The translations under genes and the position numbers were made by a program. This document shows positions 45,000-53,714 of a stretch of DNA of 64,000 nt, piece after piece (positions within the stretch are counted from its first letter, which is position 1; each line of letters opens with the position of its first letter). Below the pieces are notes generated by a model that had not been told where the DNA came from, ran no database searches, and saw only the letters and a program-made list of their open reading frames with translations. The stretch covers positions 62,001 to 126,000 of the forward strand of contig CAVXEB010000007.1 of assembly GCA_963760735.1 (NCBI GenBank). The letters are read 5' to 3'. Source of the stretch: CF-46 sp963760735. GTDB taxonomy: Bacteria; Chloroflexota; Limnocylindria; Limnocylindrales; CSP1-4.

Positions 45000-45509
45000 T
45001 CAGTGCTGGCTCGGAACCTCCGACACGCGCCCGTCCTGCGCGCCGTAGTCCCAGACGTCGATGAGCGGCGGCTCGATCCCGAGCGTCGTGAGGGCCGTGC
45101 AGATCTGGCTCCGGTGATCCGTGCCGTGGTGGATCGCCTGGGCGAGCCGGATGCCGGCCGGGGCGTGACTCTGACTCCCGTCGTCGCGATGCCGGGTCAC
45201 CACCGCGTCAGGGTCGGTCTGCCGGTCGAGCACCGCAGACCAGTCCGCGGCGGCCGTCTCCATCGTCGCCCGCAGCGCGGCGACGTCCATCGAACCCTCG
45301 TCGTTCAGCGCGACCTGCCCGTCGCTCAGCACGAAGAGGTAGGAACGGTCGGCGTCGACGAGGTGGCGGATCGTGTCGAGAATCGAGCCATACGTGCCCG
45401 GCACCGTCGTCGCCAGCTGCGCATCGTCGAGCGCGAGGCAGACGTCCAGCAGGCGGAGCGTCGCCCAGGCATGGTGGCCGAACGCGTCGGCGAGCGGCGA
45501 GCGCGTCAT
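45000..45509 (-). CDS. DinB-family protein (DUF664-like)
   Basis: A 169-residue four-helix-bundle protein of the DinB/YfiT superfamily. The metal-binding histidines fit HHAWATLRLLDVC near the start, DTIRHLVDADRSYLF in the middle and QAIHHGTDHRSQICTAL near the end. Members act as thiol-dependent transferases (mycothiol or bacillithiol type) or have unknown roles. The ATG at 45509 is chosen because GAGGTGA lies 4 nt upstream. It is flanked on both sides by copies of a 120-bp repeat. Confidence 0.82.
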   Translation of the reverse strand: MTRSPLADAFGHHAWATLRLLDVCLALDDAQLATTVPGTYGSILDTIRHLVDADRSYLFVLSDGQVALNDEGSMDVAALRATMETAAADWSAVLDRQTDPDAVVTRHRDDGSQSHAPAGIRLAQAIHHGTDHRSQICTALTTLGIEPPLIDVWDYGAQDGRVSEVPSQH

Positions 45510-45608
45510 ATCGTCACCTCGGATCCCGATCGGGTCATCGCGCGAGTCGCGGTCCCGGAAGCATCCGACCCGCACCGGTCAGGATCGGGCAGGAATTGGA
45601 CTGCAGGC

Positions 45609-45728
45609 GACTGCGTTCGTCGCGGATGGGCGAGGCTGGCAAGGCGCCGGGGAGCAGCGGAGCGAGCGGGCTTGAAGGCCCGTGAGCGAGCAGCGCAGCC
45701 GGCAACGCGGTCCAGCGTCGTCCAGGCG
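45609..45728 (-). repeat. Repeat R2, 3' of the aldehyde dehydrogenase gene
   Basis: Second copy of the R1 repeat, 120 bp, same orientation. It also lies exactly 21 nt after the stop of the minus-strand gene upstream of it. It contains the short hairpin CGGGC-TTGAAG-GCCCG. Confidence 0.7.
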
Positions 45729-45749
45729 CGACAGCCGGAAGTCCCGCCG

Positions 45750-47237
45750 CTACTCGACCATGTCGATCCAGATCGTCTTGAGCTCGGTGTACTGGTCGTG
45801 CGCGTGGACGCTCTTGTCGTGGCCGCCGAAGCCCGACTGGCGGAACCCCCCGAACGGTGTCGTGAGATCGCCCTCGGAGTACGTGTTCACGCCGACGACA
45901 CCGGCCTTGATCGCCCGGGCCATCCGGTGGGCCGTCCGCACGTTCTCGGTGTAGATCGAGGCGGCGAGGCCGTAGTCCGTGTCATTCGCGAGGCGGATCG
46001 CCTCATCCTCGCCGTCGAACTCGATGACCGACAGGACCGGCCCGAAGATCTCCTCGCGGGCGATCCTCATGTCGTTGGTGGCGCGATCGAAGATCGTCGG
46101 GGCGACGAACCAGCCGCCGCTCTCCTCGCGGACCCGGCCACCCCCGACGATCGCTTCGGCGCCCTCGGCACGGCCGGCGTCGATGTAGCCGAGGACCTTC
46201 TCCATGTGGCTCCGCGTGATCATCGGCCCGATCCGGGTTGCCTCGTCGAGCGGGTCGCCGACGATCCAGTCGCGCTCCGCAATCGGGACGAGCCGATCGA
46301 GCAGGGCATCCTTGACCCGACGGTCGACGAGGAGCCGGCTGCCGGCGGAGCAGTTCTCGCCCATGTTCCAGAAGATCGCGCTGGCGACTCGCTTGGCGAT
46401 CGTGTCGAGGTCCCGGGCATCGGCCATCACGATCTGCGGGCTCTTGCCGCCCAGCTCCAGGGAGACACGCTTCAGGTTCGTCTCGGCCGAGGCCGCGAGG
46501 ACCGTCCGGCCGACCTCGGTCGAGCCGGTGAAGGCCACGCCGTCGATCCCGCGATGGCGGGCGATCGCGGTGCCGATCACTGGGCCCGGCCCGGTCACGA
46601 CGTTGAGGACGCCCTCCGGGATGCCGGCTTCCGCCCCCAGCTCGGCCGTCCGCAACAGGCTCAGGGACGTCACCTGGGCGGGTTTCATGACGACGGCATT
46701 GCCCGTGGCGAGGATCGGCCCGAGCTTCCAGGCGGCCATCTGGAGCGGGTAGTTCCACGGGACGATCGCGCCGATCACGCCCAGCGGCTCGCGGACGATC
46801 ATGCCGACGGCCCCGGGCCCCGTCGGGGCGACCTGGTCGTAGAGCTTGTCGGTCGCCTCCGCATGCCATCGGATCGTGGCGGCGGAATCCGGGATGTCGA
46901 GCGAGCGCGAGTCGCTGATCGGCTTGCCGACGTCGAGGGTCTCGATCCGGGCGAGCTCATCGGCGTTCGCGTCGATCAGGTCGGCGAAGCGCTGGAGGAT
47001 CCGCTTCCGATCGGCGGGCGGTGTCGCCGCCCAGCCGGGCGCGGCCCGCCGGGCCGCGGCGACGGCGCGCTCGACGTCCTCGACATCGCACTCGGCGACC
47101 TCGGCGAGCCGCCGCCCGCTCGCCGGATTCTCGACTTCGTAGGTCTTCCCGCTGGCGGCGTCCACGAAGTCGCCGCCGATGAATGCCTGGGTCCGGACGA
47201 TCGACGCCGATGACGGATCGGACGCGGAGATGGCCAT
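45750..47237 (-). CDS. NAD(P)-dependent aldehyde dehydrogenase
   Basis: A 495-residue ALDH superfamily enzyme, oxidising an aldehyde to an acid. The catalytic Cys is in NMGENCSAGSRLL (about residue 300) and the general base Glu in SLELGGKSPQIV (about 266). The cofactor motif FTGSTEVGR and 'IVPWNYPLQMAAWKLGPIL' are present. Closest in appearance to betaine-aldehyde or gamma-aminobutyraldehyde dehydrogenases. An L-lactaldehyde role with the nearby rhamnose genes is possible but not needed, since the fused aldolase already carries a dehydrogenase. AGAGGAG precedes the ATG. Confidence 0.87.
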   Translation of the reverse strand: MAISASDPSSASIVRTQAFIGGDFVDAASGKTYEVENPASGRRLAEVAECDVEDVERAVAAARRAAPGWAATPPADRKRILQRFADLIDANADELARIETLDVGKPISDSRSLDIPDSAATIRWHAEATDKLYDQVAPTGPGAVGMIVREPLGVIGAIVPWNYPLQMAAWKLGPILATGNAVVMKPAQVTSLSLLRTAELGAEAGIPEGVLNVVTGPGPVIGTAIARHRGIDGVAFTGSTEVGRTVLAASAETNLKRVSLELGGKSPQIVMADARDLDTIAKRVASAIFWNMGENCSAGSRLLVDRRVKDALLDRLVPIAERDWIVGDPLDEATRIGPMITRSHMEKVLGYIDAGRAEGAEAIVGGGRVREESGGWFVAPTIFDRATNDMRIAREEIFGPVLSVIEFDGEDEAIRLANDTDYGLAASIYTENVRTAHRMARAIKAGVVGVNTYSEGDLTTPFGGFRQSGFGGHDKSVHAHDQYTELKTIWIDMVE

Positions 47238-47338
47238 TCGAACGCACTCCTCTGAGACAGGCGCCCATGGTACGAGCCGGGCTCGCGAGCGGAACCGGTC
47301 GTCGCGGCGGTCGCCCCCGCCCGGTTGGTTGCGCGGCT

Positions 47339-49114
47339 TCAGGTCGACCAGCGAGTCGCGATCGCCTCCCGGACCTCGTCCGGCAGCCAGAACCAGCGCA
47401 GGTGCTCGAAGTCCGCGCCGACCTCGAGCCCGGCCCCGTCAGCGGCGGGCGGACCGCCCAGCGCAGCGAGCGGGTCCGCCAGGATCCGCTCGGCTTCGGC
47501 CAGGTGGTCCTCCAGCGCCTCCTCGCCGAGCGTGTGGCGATGCGACGGATACGAGACCCCGTCGGCGGCGAACGCCACGTCGTGAAGGGACAGCGGTGGC
47601 TCGGGCGCTCCCGAGGCGTGGCGCCACAGCCCGGTCGCGGGCTCGAAGCGGTACCAGGGCAGCAGCCGCCAGCCGTCTCGCGCGACGAGCGTGACCGCCG
47701 CGACCAGGTAGTCGAACACGGGCCCACTGATGAAATAGTTGAAGTTGACGCGGACCCAGCCGGGCTTGATCCCCTCGCAGCCGCGGGCGATCTCGCGCTC
47801 GAACCCATGCGACGTCTCGATGTCGATCCCGAGCAGGCGGTGGCCGTACGGCCCTGCGCACGAACAGCCGCCCCGGGACTGGATCCCGAACAGGTCGTTC
47901 AGGACCGCGACGACGAAGTTGTGGTGGAGGTACCGCCCGTCGTGTCGGACCGTGAACGACACGATCGACAGCCGCGGCAGCGCCGGGTTGCCGAGGACCT
48001 GGATCTCGGGCACCCCGAGCCACGCCGCGATCGCCCGCTCGATGAAGTCCTCCTCGCGCCGGCGGATCGCGTCGACGCCGACCGACTCCTTCAGCTTGAA
48101 GACGAGCCCGGCCCGGATCGACTCGACGATCGCGGGGGTGCCGCCCTCCTCGCGGTGCTCCGGGTCGGCGAGGTAGACATGCTCGAGCGGGTTGACGTAT
48201 GCGACCGTTCCGCCGCCCGGTGACGTCGGCACGCGGTTGCGGAACAGCTCGCGGCGGGCGACGAGGACGCCCGGCGTGCCGGGTCCGCCGATGAACTTGT
48301 GGGGGCTGAGGACGATCGCGTCCTTGTAGTCGAAGGTCGCCTTGCCGTCCGCAACGCCGCGGTTCGGGCCGGCGGTCGGCGCCGCGCGGTGGGGCTCCAT
48401 CTCGATCTCGACATACGGCCCGGCCGCGGCGAAGTCCCAGAACGACAATGCTCCGTGCTCGTGCAGGAGGACCGAGATCGCCCGGGTGTCGCTGAGGATC
48501 CCGGTGACGTTCGAGGCCGCCGAGAACGAGCCGATCTTCAGGGGCCGATCTGCGTACTCGCGCAGCGCCGCCTCCAATCGTGCGAGGTCGATCCGGCCGT
48601 CCTGGTCCTCGCCGATCGTGATCACGTCGACGACCGACTCGCGCCAGGGCAGCTCGTTGCTGTGGTGCTCGTACGGACCGATGAACACGACCGGCCGCTG
48701 CTCGGGCGGGATGTGGGCCCGAAGGCCGAACCGATCGTCGAGGCCGGCCGGGATCCGGAGCTCGAGCACGCCGACAAGGAGGTTGACGGCGCCGGTCATG
48801 CCGGCGCCGGTGAAGATGACCGCGTGGTCGTCCTTCGTCGCGCCGACCGCGTCGCGGATGATCGCCCGGGCGTCCTCGCGGAAGCGCGTCGTCTGGAGCC
48901 CGGTTCCGGACGATTCCGTGTGGGTGTTCGCATAGAGCGGCAGGACGGCCTCGCGGATCCAGTCCTCGACGAACGTCAGCGCGCGGCCCGATGCCGTGTA
49001 GTCCGCGTACGTCACGCGGCGAAGTCCGAACGGCCCGACCACGGCCTCGTCGTCACCGATGACGGACGCGCGAACCCGCTCGATCAGGGCGTCCGACGCG
49101 TTCGCAGCTCCCAT
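47339..49114 (-). CDS. Cysteine-desulfurase-like class V aminotransferase, long form
   Basis: A 591-residue PLP enzyme, about 180 residues longer than a normal cysteine desulfurase. The PLP lysine is in VLSPHKFIGGPGTPG; 'IGSFSAASNVTGILSD' and WDFAAAGPYVEI are cofactor contacts. A GGCSCAGPYGH loop provides a possible persulfide-forming Cys. The extra residues are an insert around 'GRYLHHNFVVAVLNDLFG' and a C-terminal extension of about 140 residues that I do not recognise. The ATG at 49114 is preferred over 49123 because TACGAT lies 7 nt upstream. Divergent from xthA. Confidence 0.82.
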   Translation of the reverse strand: MGAANASDALIERVRASVIGDDEAVVGPFGLRRVTYADYTASGRALTFVEDWIREAVLPLYANTHTESSGTGLQTTRFREDARAIIRDAVGATKDDHAVIFTGAGMTGAVNLLVGVLELRIPAGLDDRFGLRAHIPPEQRPVVFIGPYEHHSNELPWRESVVDVITIGEDQDGRIDLARLEAALREYADRPLKIGSFSAASNVTGILSDTRAISVLLHEHGALSFWDFAAAGPYVEIEMEPHRAAPTAGPNRGVADGKATFDYKDAIVLSPHKFIGGPGTPGVLVARRELFRNRVPTSPGGGTVAYVNPLEHVYLADPEHREEGGTPAIVESIRAGLVFKLKESVGVDAIRRREEDFIERAIAAWLGVPEIQVLGNPALPRLSIVSFTVRHDGRYLHHNFVVAVLNDLFGIQSRGGCSCAGPYGHRLLGIDIETSHGFEREIARGCEGIKPGWVRVNFNYFISGPVFDYLVAAVTLVARDGWRLLPWYRFEPATGLWRHASGAPEPPLSLHDVAFAADGVSYPSHRHTLGEEALEDHLAEAERILADPLAALGGPPAADGAGLEVGADFEHLRWFWLPDEVREAIATRWST

Positions 49115-49121
49115 GCCGGGC

Positions 49122-49127
49122 ATCGTA
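49122..49127 (-). promoter_or_regulatory. -10 box of the class V aminotransferase, leaderless type
   Basis: TACGAT on the minus strand, 7 nt before the ATG at 49114. Confidence 0.5.
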
Positions 49128-49170
49128 CGCGAGCGACATCGCCGCGCCCGCCCGGGACGCCGATTGGCCC

Positions 49171-49176
49171 TACCCT
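49171..49176 (+). promoter_or_regulatory. -10 box of xthA, leaderless type
   Basis: TACCCT, exactly 6 nt before the GTG at 49183; no Shine-Dalgarno sequence. Confidence 0.55.
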
Positions 49177-49182
49177 GTCGTC

Positions 49183-50100
49183 GTGCGGATCGCGACCTGG
49201 AACGTCAACTCGCTGAAGGCCCGGACCGACGCCGTGGAGCGGTGGCTGGAGCGCGCTTCGCCGGACGTGCTCCTGATGCAGGAGACGAAGCTCGCCGACG
49301 AGGACGCTCCGGAGATGCCCTTCCGGATGCTCGGCTACGAGCTCGTCCACCACGGCGAGGGCCGCTGGAACGGCGTCGCGATCGCGAGCCGCGTCGGGGC
49401 GACCGACGTGATCACGAACTTCGGCGACGGCCCGGTCCGCGACAGCCGGCAAGGGGCGGACGTCGCGGTCGGCGAGGAGGATTTCGACCCGTTCGACGAG
49501 GCCCGGATGGTGTCCGCGGTCTGTGACGGGATCCGGATCGTCAGCCTGTACGCCCCGAACGGACGCGTCGTGGGGACCCCGTTCTACGAGGGCAAGCTCC
49601 GCTGGTTCGAGCGGCTCCGGCGCTGGCTCGACGAGACATGCTCGCCCGACGAGCCCCTCGTTCTCGGCGGCGACCTCAACGCGACGCCGACCGATGCCGA
49701 CGTCTGGGACGCGGTCGCCGCGCACGGTGGGACGCACGTCTCGCCGCCGGAGCGCGAGGCTCTCGCCACCCTTCGGGACTGGGGGCTCGTCGACGCCTAC
49801 CGGGCCGCCGCCGGCGACCTCCCGGGCCGGTTCTCGTGGTGGGACTACCGGGCCGGGATGTTCCATCGGAACGAGGGAATGCGGATCGACCTGCTGTACG
49901 TGACGAAGCCGATCGCCGACCGGATCGTCTGGGCCGAGATCGACCGCGAGGCCCGGAAGGGCCCGCCGATCCCGTCGGACCACGCCCCGGTCGTCGTCGA
50001 CCTCGACGAGAAGGGGCGTGCGTTCGACGCCGGCTGGGATGGCGCTCTGGCGCGGATCGCCGCGCGGACGCGGCCGCGCAAGGCGAAAGCGCCGGCCTGA
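49183..50100 (+). CDS. xthA: Exodeoxyribonuclease III (AP endonuclease)
   Basis: A 305-residue exonuclease III, cutting 5' to abasic sites in base-excision repair. Active-site motifs are in order: TWNVNSLKAR (Asn), LMQETKLAD (Glu), SLYAPNGR (Tyr), VLGGDLNATP (Asp/Asn), 'RIDLLYV' and SDHAPVVVDL (Asp/His). Family length about 260-270; the extra residues are a basic Lys/Arg tail. GTG start with a -10 box 6 nt upstream. Confidence 0.92.
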   Translation: MRIATWNVNSLKARTDAVERWLERASPDVLLMQETKLADEDAPEMPFRMLGYELVHHGEGRWNGVAIASRVGATDVITNFGDGPVRDSRQGADVAVGEEDFDPFDEARMVSAVCDGIRIVSLYAPNGRVVGTPFYEGKLRWFERLRRWLDETCSPDEPLVLGGDLNATPTDADVWDAVAAHGGTHVSPPEREALATLRDWGLVDAYRAAAGDLPGRFSWWDYRAGMFHRNEGMRIDLLYVTKPIADRIVWAEIDREARKGPPIPSDHAPVVVDLDEKGRAFDAGWDGALARIAARTRPRKAKAPA

Positions 50101-50127
50101 GCGACCGGGCTTAGTCGAGGTGCCGGC

Positions 50128-50442
50128 TCAGTCGAGGTGGAAGACCTCGTCGAGCCGCTGGTGGAAGCCTGTCGCCGGATCCGTCAACGGGTCGATCAGC
50201 GAACCCATGTCGCGCTGCCAGCGGGCATTGATCTCGCTGGCGGCGAGGGATTCCTGGAACCGCCGCAGGTCCTCGACCTCGAGGTAGCCGAACAGGTCGC
50301 GGCCGTGGAGGAAGATCGAGTAGTTCCGGGCGCCCGCCGCGCGGAGCTCGTCGAGCATCTCCGGCCAGACCGCCGCATGGCGCTGCCGATACTCCGCCTC
50401 GGCCCCGGGCAGGAGGCGCATCACGAACCCGATCCGCTCCAT
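50128..50442 (-). CDS. rhaM: L-rhamnose mutarotase
   Basis: A 104-residue enzyme interconverting alpha- and beta-L-rhamnose before isomerisation. Conserved residues are in MRLLPGAEAEYRQRHAAVWPEM (His), ARNYSIFLHG (Tyr) and RWQRDMGSLID (Trp, Met). Normal full length. GAGGAGG lies 3 nt before the ATG. It follows the importer genes on the same strand but is separated from them by a terminator-like hairpin, so it may have its own promoter or low read-through. Confidence 0.92.
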   Translation of the reverse strand: MERIGFVMRLLPGAEAEYRQRHAAVWPEMLDELRAAGARNYSIFLHGRDLFGYLEVEDLRRFQESLAASEINARWQRDMGSLIDPLTDPATGFHQRLDEVFHLD

Positions 50443-50461
50443 CGTTCCTCCTCGTCGTCGT

Positions 50462-50497
50462 GAACGACCCCGGGCCGTCAGGGTCCCGGGGTCGTTC
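50462..50497 (-). terminator. Hairpin after the rhamnose binding-protein gene
   Basis: GAACGACCCCGGG-N10-CCCGGGGTCGTTC, a 13-bp perfect stem, 28 nt after the binding-protein stop and before rhaM. No T-run follows in either direction. Confidence 0.6.
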
Positions 50498-50525
50498 GCT
50501 GATCCGCGTTACGGCGATCCGTCGA

Positions 50526-51635
50526 TCAGGACGGGCCCCAGTTCTGCGCGTCGATGTTGTCCTTGTTGAAGACGAGCGGGGGGCCGAGGATGATCGTGCT
50601 GTCCTTGCCGATCGTGTACGGCTTCCCGCCATTCAGGTTCGCGACGGTGAGACTCTCACCCTCCTTGCCGGTGATGGTCCCCTTGACCAGCGCGTCCGCG
50701 ACGTAGGTCGTCAGGTAGCCCAGGTCCGGGACGCTCCACAGCCCGAACTCGGGAGCGGTGCCGTCCTTGACGTACGCGGCCATCTGCTTGGGGAACCCGA
50801 GGCCGGTGACCTTGACGCTGTCCTGCTTCTTCTGGCCCGAGACGACCTGTGCCGCGGCGAGGACGCCGACGGTGGTCGGGGCGACGATGACCTTGAGGTT
50901 CGGGTGGGTCTGCAGGAGGCCCTGGGCCTGCGTGGTGCTCTTCTGCGGGTCGTCATCGCCGTAGACGGTGTCGACGAGCTTCAGGCCCTTGTACTTGTCC
51001 CCGGCGAGGATCGTCTTCATGCTGTCGATCCAGGCGTTCTGGTTCGACGCCGTGGCCGCCGCCGAGAGGACCGCGATCTCGCCCGTGCAGCTCGGCGCGA
51101 GGTCGCACGCCCAGTCGGCCATCGACTGGCCGATGAGGCTGAAGTCGGTCTGGTTGACGAAGACGTCATACGCCCCGACGGCGGGGCTGGAGTCGTACCC
51201 GACGACCTTGATGCCGGCGGCCTTCGCGGCCGTCAGGGCGGGCACGACCGCGTTCGGATCGTTCGCCGAGATCGCGATGGCGCTGACGCCCTTGGTCGTG
51301 GCGTCCTGGATGAAGGACGCCTGGGCCTCGGTCGCGGAGCTCGGTCCGACCTGGGTGACCGTGCCGCCGAGCTCGCCGGCGGCCTTGTCGGCGCCGACCT
51401 TCGCGGCGTCGAAGTAGGGGTTGTTGATCTGCTTCGGGATGAACGTGACGTTCAGGGCGGCGGCGGCCTGGCTGGCCCCCGCCGAGGCGGACCCGGCGGG
51501 CGCGGACGCCGCGGCCGGAGCGGACGCCGCCGTCGACGCGCTCGGCGTCGGGGTTGCACCCGAACTACATGCGCCGACGGCGATGCCCGCCGTGGCGAAC
51601 AGGGCGGCCATCCGCCCGAAACGACGTGAGATCAA
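50526..51635 (-). CDS. rhaS: Rhamnose ABC transporter substrate-binding lipoprotein
   Basis: A 369-residue periplasmic-binding-protein family 4 (RbsB-like) lipoprotein that captures rhamnose outside the cell. The lipobox is VGAC (IAVGACSSG, about residue 21), followed by an Ala/Ser/Pro linker. The core is 'FIPKQINNPYFDAAKVGADK', 'SAIAISANDPNAVVPALTAA', GYDSSPAVGAYDVFVNQT and 'VIVAPTTVGVLAAAQVV'. The TTG at 51635 is preferred because AGGAGGT lies 6 nt upstream; GTG at 51638 would be too close. First in position after the permeases, as usual for RhaSTPQ systems. Confidence 0.88.
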   Translation of the reverse strand: MISRRFGRMAALFATAGIAVGACSSGATPTPSASTAASAPAAASAPAGSASAGASQAAAALNVTFIPKQINNPYFDAAKVGADKAAGELGGTVTQVGPSSATEAQASFIQDATTKGVSAIAISANDPNAVVPALTAAKAAGIKVVGYDSSPAVGAYDVFVNQTDFSLIGQSMADWACDLAPSCTGEIAVLSAAATASNQNAWIDSMKTILAGDKYKGLKLVDTVYGDDDPQKSTTQAQGLLQTHPNLKVIVAPTTVGVLAAAQVVSGQKKQDSVKVTGLGFPKQMAAYVKDGTAPEFGLWSVPDLGYLTTYVADALVKGTITGKEGESLTVANLNGGKPYTIGKDSTIILGPPLVFNKDNIDAQNWGPS

Positions 51636-51654
51636 CACAGCACCTCCTCGTGTG

Positions 51655-52689
51655 TCATGAAGCGACAACCTCACTCGGGCCGCCAACCGAGGGGGTCGGT
51701 CTGTTCCGACTCCCCTGTGCTCGGTCGATGGCGTCCTTGACCCGGCGAGCAAGAGTGGGAATGACCACCGACACGATCAGGAGCAGCCCGACGGCGATGC
51801 TCTGGATGTCGGAGGACACGTTCGTCAGCCGCAGGACATTGCCCATCACGGCCAACGTGAAGAACGCAAGGACGACGCCGGGGATCGTGCCCCGGCCACC
51901 GAAGATGTCGACGCCGCCGAGCAGCACGATCGTCACGACGACGAGCGTGAGACCCGAGCCGACGTCCGCCCGCGCGCTGGACATGCGCGCGACGAGGATG
52001 ACGCCGGCGAGGGCTGCCACGACGCCCGACAGGACGAACAGCAGCAGCTTGATCCTGGCGACGCGGACCCCCGAGAACCGGGATGCCGACTGGTTCTTGC
52101 CCATGGCGTAGAGCTGACGCCCGATCCACGTCCGGTGAAGGATGATGCCGAGGACGATCGCCAGGCCGAGATAGATGGTGAACGGCCACGGGATCGGCAG
52201 ACCGGGCACGGTCCCGAACCCGAAGGTCGTGAACCAGTCCGGGAAGTTGCTCACGCCGCGCGACTCGAGGACCACGAGCGCGAGCCCGCGGTAGAGGGCG
52301 AGCGTGCCGAGAGTGACCACCAGCGACGGCAGGCCGACCCGCGTCACGAGGACGCCGTTCAGGAGCCCGCCCAGCGCGCCGACGATCAGCACGGCGACGA
52401 TCGCCAGCGGAAGCGGCACGCCGGCCGCGAACAGAGCGCCGAGGACCGCCGCGGACAGGCCGACCATCGATTCGACGGACAGGTCGATCTCGCCCGAGAT
52501 GATGATCAGGGCCATCGGGAGCGACATGATCGCGACCTCGATCACGGCTGCGATCAGGTTCGCGAAGTTCCGCCCGCTCAGGAACACCGGTGAGACGGCA
52601 GCCCCGATCGCGATCAGCGCAATGAGGAATGCGGCGAGCAGGACTTCCCAGCGTGCAAGCCGGCCGAGGCGTCCGGCGGCGCCGGTCAT
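51655..52689 (-). CDS. rhaQ: Rhamnose ABC transporter permease
   Basis: A 344-residue RbsC-type permease with about eight to ten helices. Signature loops are GEIDLSVESMVGLSAAVLG, 'GVLVTRVGLPSLVVTLGTLA' and LLGGVDIFGGRGTIPGV. Its start overlaps the stop of the other permease as ATGA, so the two are co-translated and form a heterodimeric channel. The P/Q labels follow gene order and could be exchanged. Confidence 0.87.
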   Translation of the reverse strand: MTGAAGRLGRLARWEVLLAAFLIALIAIGAAVSPVFLSGRNFANLIAAVIEVAIMSLPMALIIISGEIDLSVESMVGLSAAVLGALFAAGVPLPLAIVAVLIVGALGGLLNGVLVTRVGLPSLVVTLGTLALYRGLALVVLESRGVSNFPDWFTTFGFGTVPGLPIPWPFTIYLGLAIVLGIILHRTWIGRQLYAMGKNQSASRFSGVRVARIKLLLFVLSGVVAALAGVILVARMSSARADVGSGLTLVVVTIVLLGGVDIFGGRGTIPGVVLAFFTLAVMGNVLRLTNVSSDIQSIAVGLLLIVSVVIPTLARRVKDAIDRAQGSRNRPTPSVGGPSEVVAS

Positions 52690-53714
52690 TGGCCGCGCCG
52701 GCCGGAGACCGACCGCTGGAACTGGCGGACGAGCACCGCGTCGAGGGCGACCGCGATCAGGATCACGAGCCCGTACAGGGCCTGCAGCCAGAACTGCGAG
52801 AGGCGCACCAGGATCAGGGCGTTCCCGATGAACGTCAGGAACAGCGCCCCGAGCGCGGCGCCGATGACGGTGCCGGACCCGCCGAAGATGTTGACGCCGC
52901 CCACCACGACCGCCGCCACGACCTGCAACGTCACCCCCGTCGCCGACGTCGCGTTGATCGTCCCGAAGAGGATCCCCCACATCACGCCCGCGATCCCACC
53001 CAGCAGTCCGCAGGCCGAGAACACGACGAACGTCACCAATCCCGCCCGGATGCCGAGGATCGCCGCGCCTTCCGGGTTGCTCCCGACCGCGTAGACGGAG
53101 CGCCCGAAGTTCGTCCATCGAAGGATCGCGGCGAACGCCATGGCGAGCCCGATGGCGACCAGAACGAAGACCGGGATCCCGAGCAGGGTCGCGCGGGCAA
53201 TCGCCGTGTAGCCCGGCGGCAGCTGTGTCGCGGTCACCTGCTTGCCACCGGCGATCAGGAAGTCGATCCCCCGGTAGATGCTGAGCGTCCCGAGCGTTGC
53301 CACGATCGAGGGCACCCCGAAGACCGCCACGATGACTCCGTTGACCATCCCGAGGACGAGCCCCAGCCCGACGCCGAACAGCATCGCGAGGGGAATCGGC
53401 AGCAGGCCGTTCGCGAGGACTCCGGCGACGGCGAAGGCGACGAGGCCCATGGTCGCCTCGACGGAAAGGTCGACGTTGCGGGTGATCACGACCATCGCCT
53501 CGCCGATCGCGGCGACAGCGATGACGGCGGCGAGCACCGAGACGTCGGTCAGGTTGGCCGAGGACAGCACCTGCGGCGCCTGGAGGGCGACCAGACCCAC
53601 CATGGCGACGAGGATCAGGACCAGGCTCAGCTCGCGCTGCCGTGCCGCGGCGCCCAGGAGACGCGCCAGCGGACCTGCTGTCGGTGCCGCGGTGACTGCC
53701 GTCGCCCTAGCCAT
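52686..53714 (-). CDS. rhaP: Rhamnose ABC transporter permease
   Basis: A 342-residue RbsC-type permease. It has NVDLSVEATMGLVAFAVAG, 'VFGVPSIVATLGTLSIYRG' and VVVGGVNIFGGSGTVIGAA, the same pattern as its partner. It overlaps the ATPase gene upstream by 8 bp and the second permease downstream by 4 bp, so the three membrane-complex genes are tightly coupled. Confidence 0.87.
   Translation of the reverse strand: MARATAVTAAPTAGPLARLLGAAARQRELSLVLILVAMVGLVALQAPQVLSSANLTDVSVLAAVIAVAAIGEAMVVITRNVDLSVEATMGLVAFAVAGVLANGLLPIPLAMLFGVGLGLVLGMVNGVIVAVFGVPSIVATLGTLSIYRGIDFLIAGGKQVTATQLPPGYTAIARATLLGIPVFVLVAIGLAMAFAAILRWTNFGRSVYAVGSNPEGAAILGIRAGLVTFVVFSACGLLGGIAGVMWGILFGTINATSATGVTLQVVAAVVVGGVNIFGGSGTVIGAALGALFLTFIGNALILVRLSQFWLQALYGLVILIAVALDAVLVRQFQRSVSGRRGQ

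Noticed and set aside
44931..47213. A 760-codon plus-strand frame over the DinB and aldehyde dehydrogenase genes
   Set aside because: Antisense to two genes with clear active-site motifs, and it begins inside repeat R1.
45750..47237. Aldehyde dehydrogenase as the rhamnose-pathway lactaldehyde dehydrogenase
   Set aside because: It is separated from the rhamnose genes by three others and the pathway already has a fused dehydrogenase; sequence looks closer to betaine/aminobutyraldehyde types.
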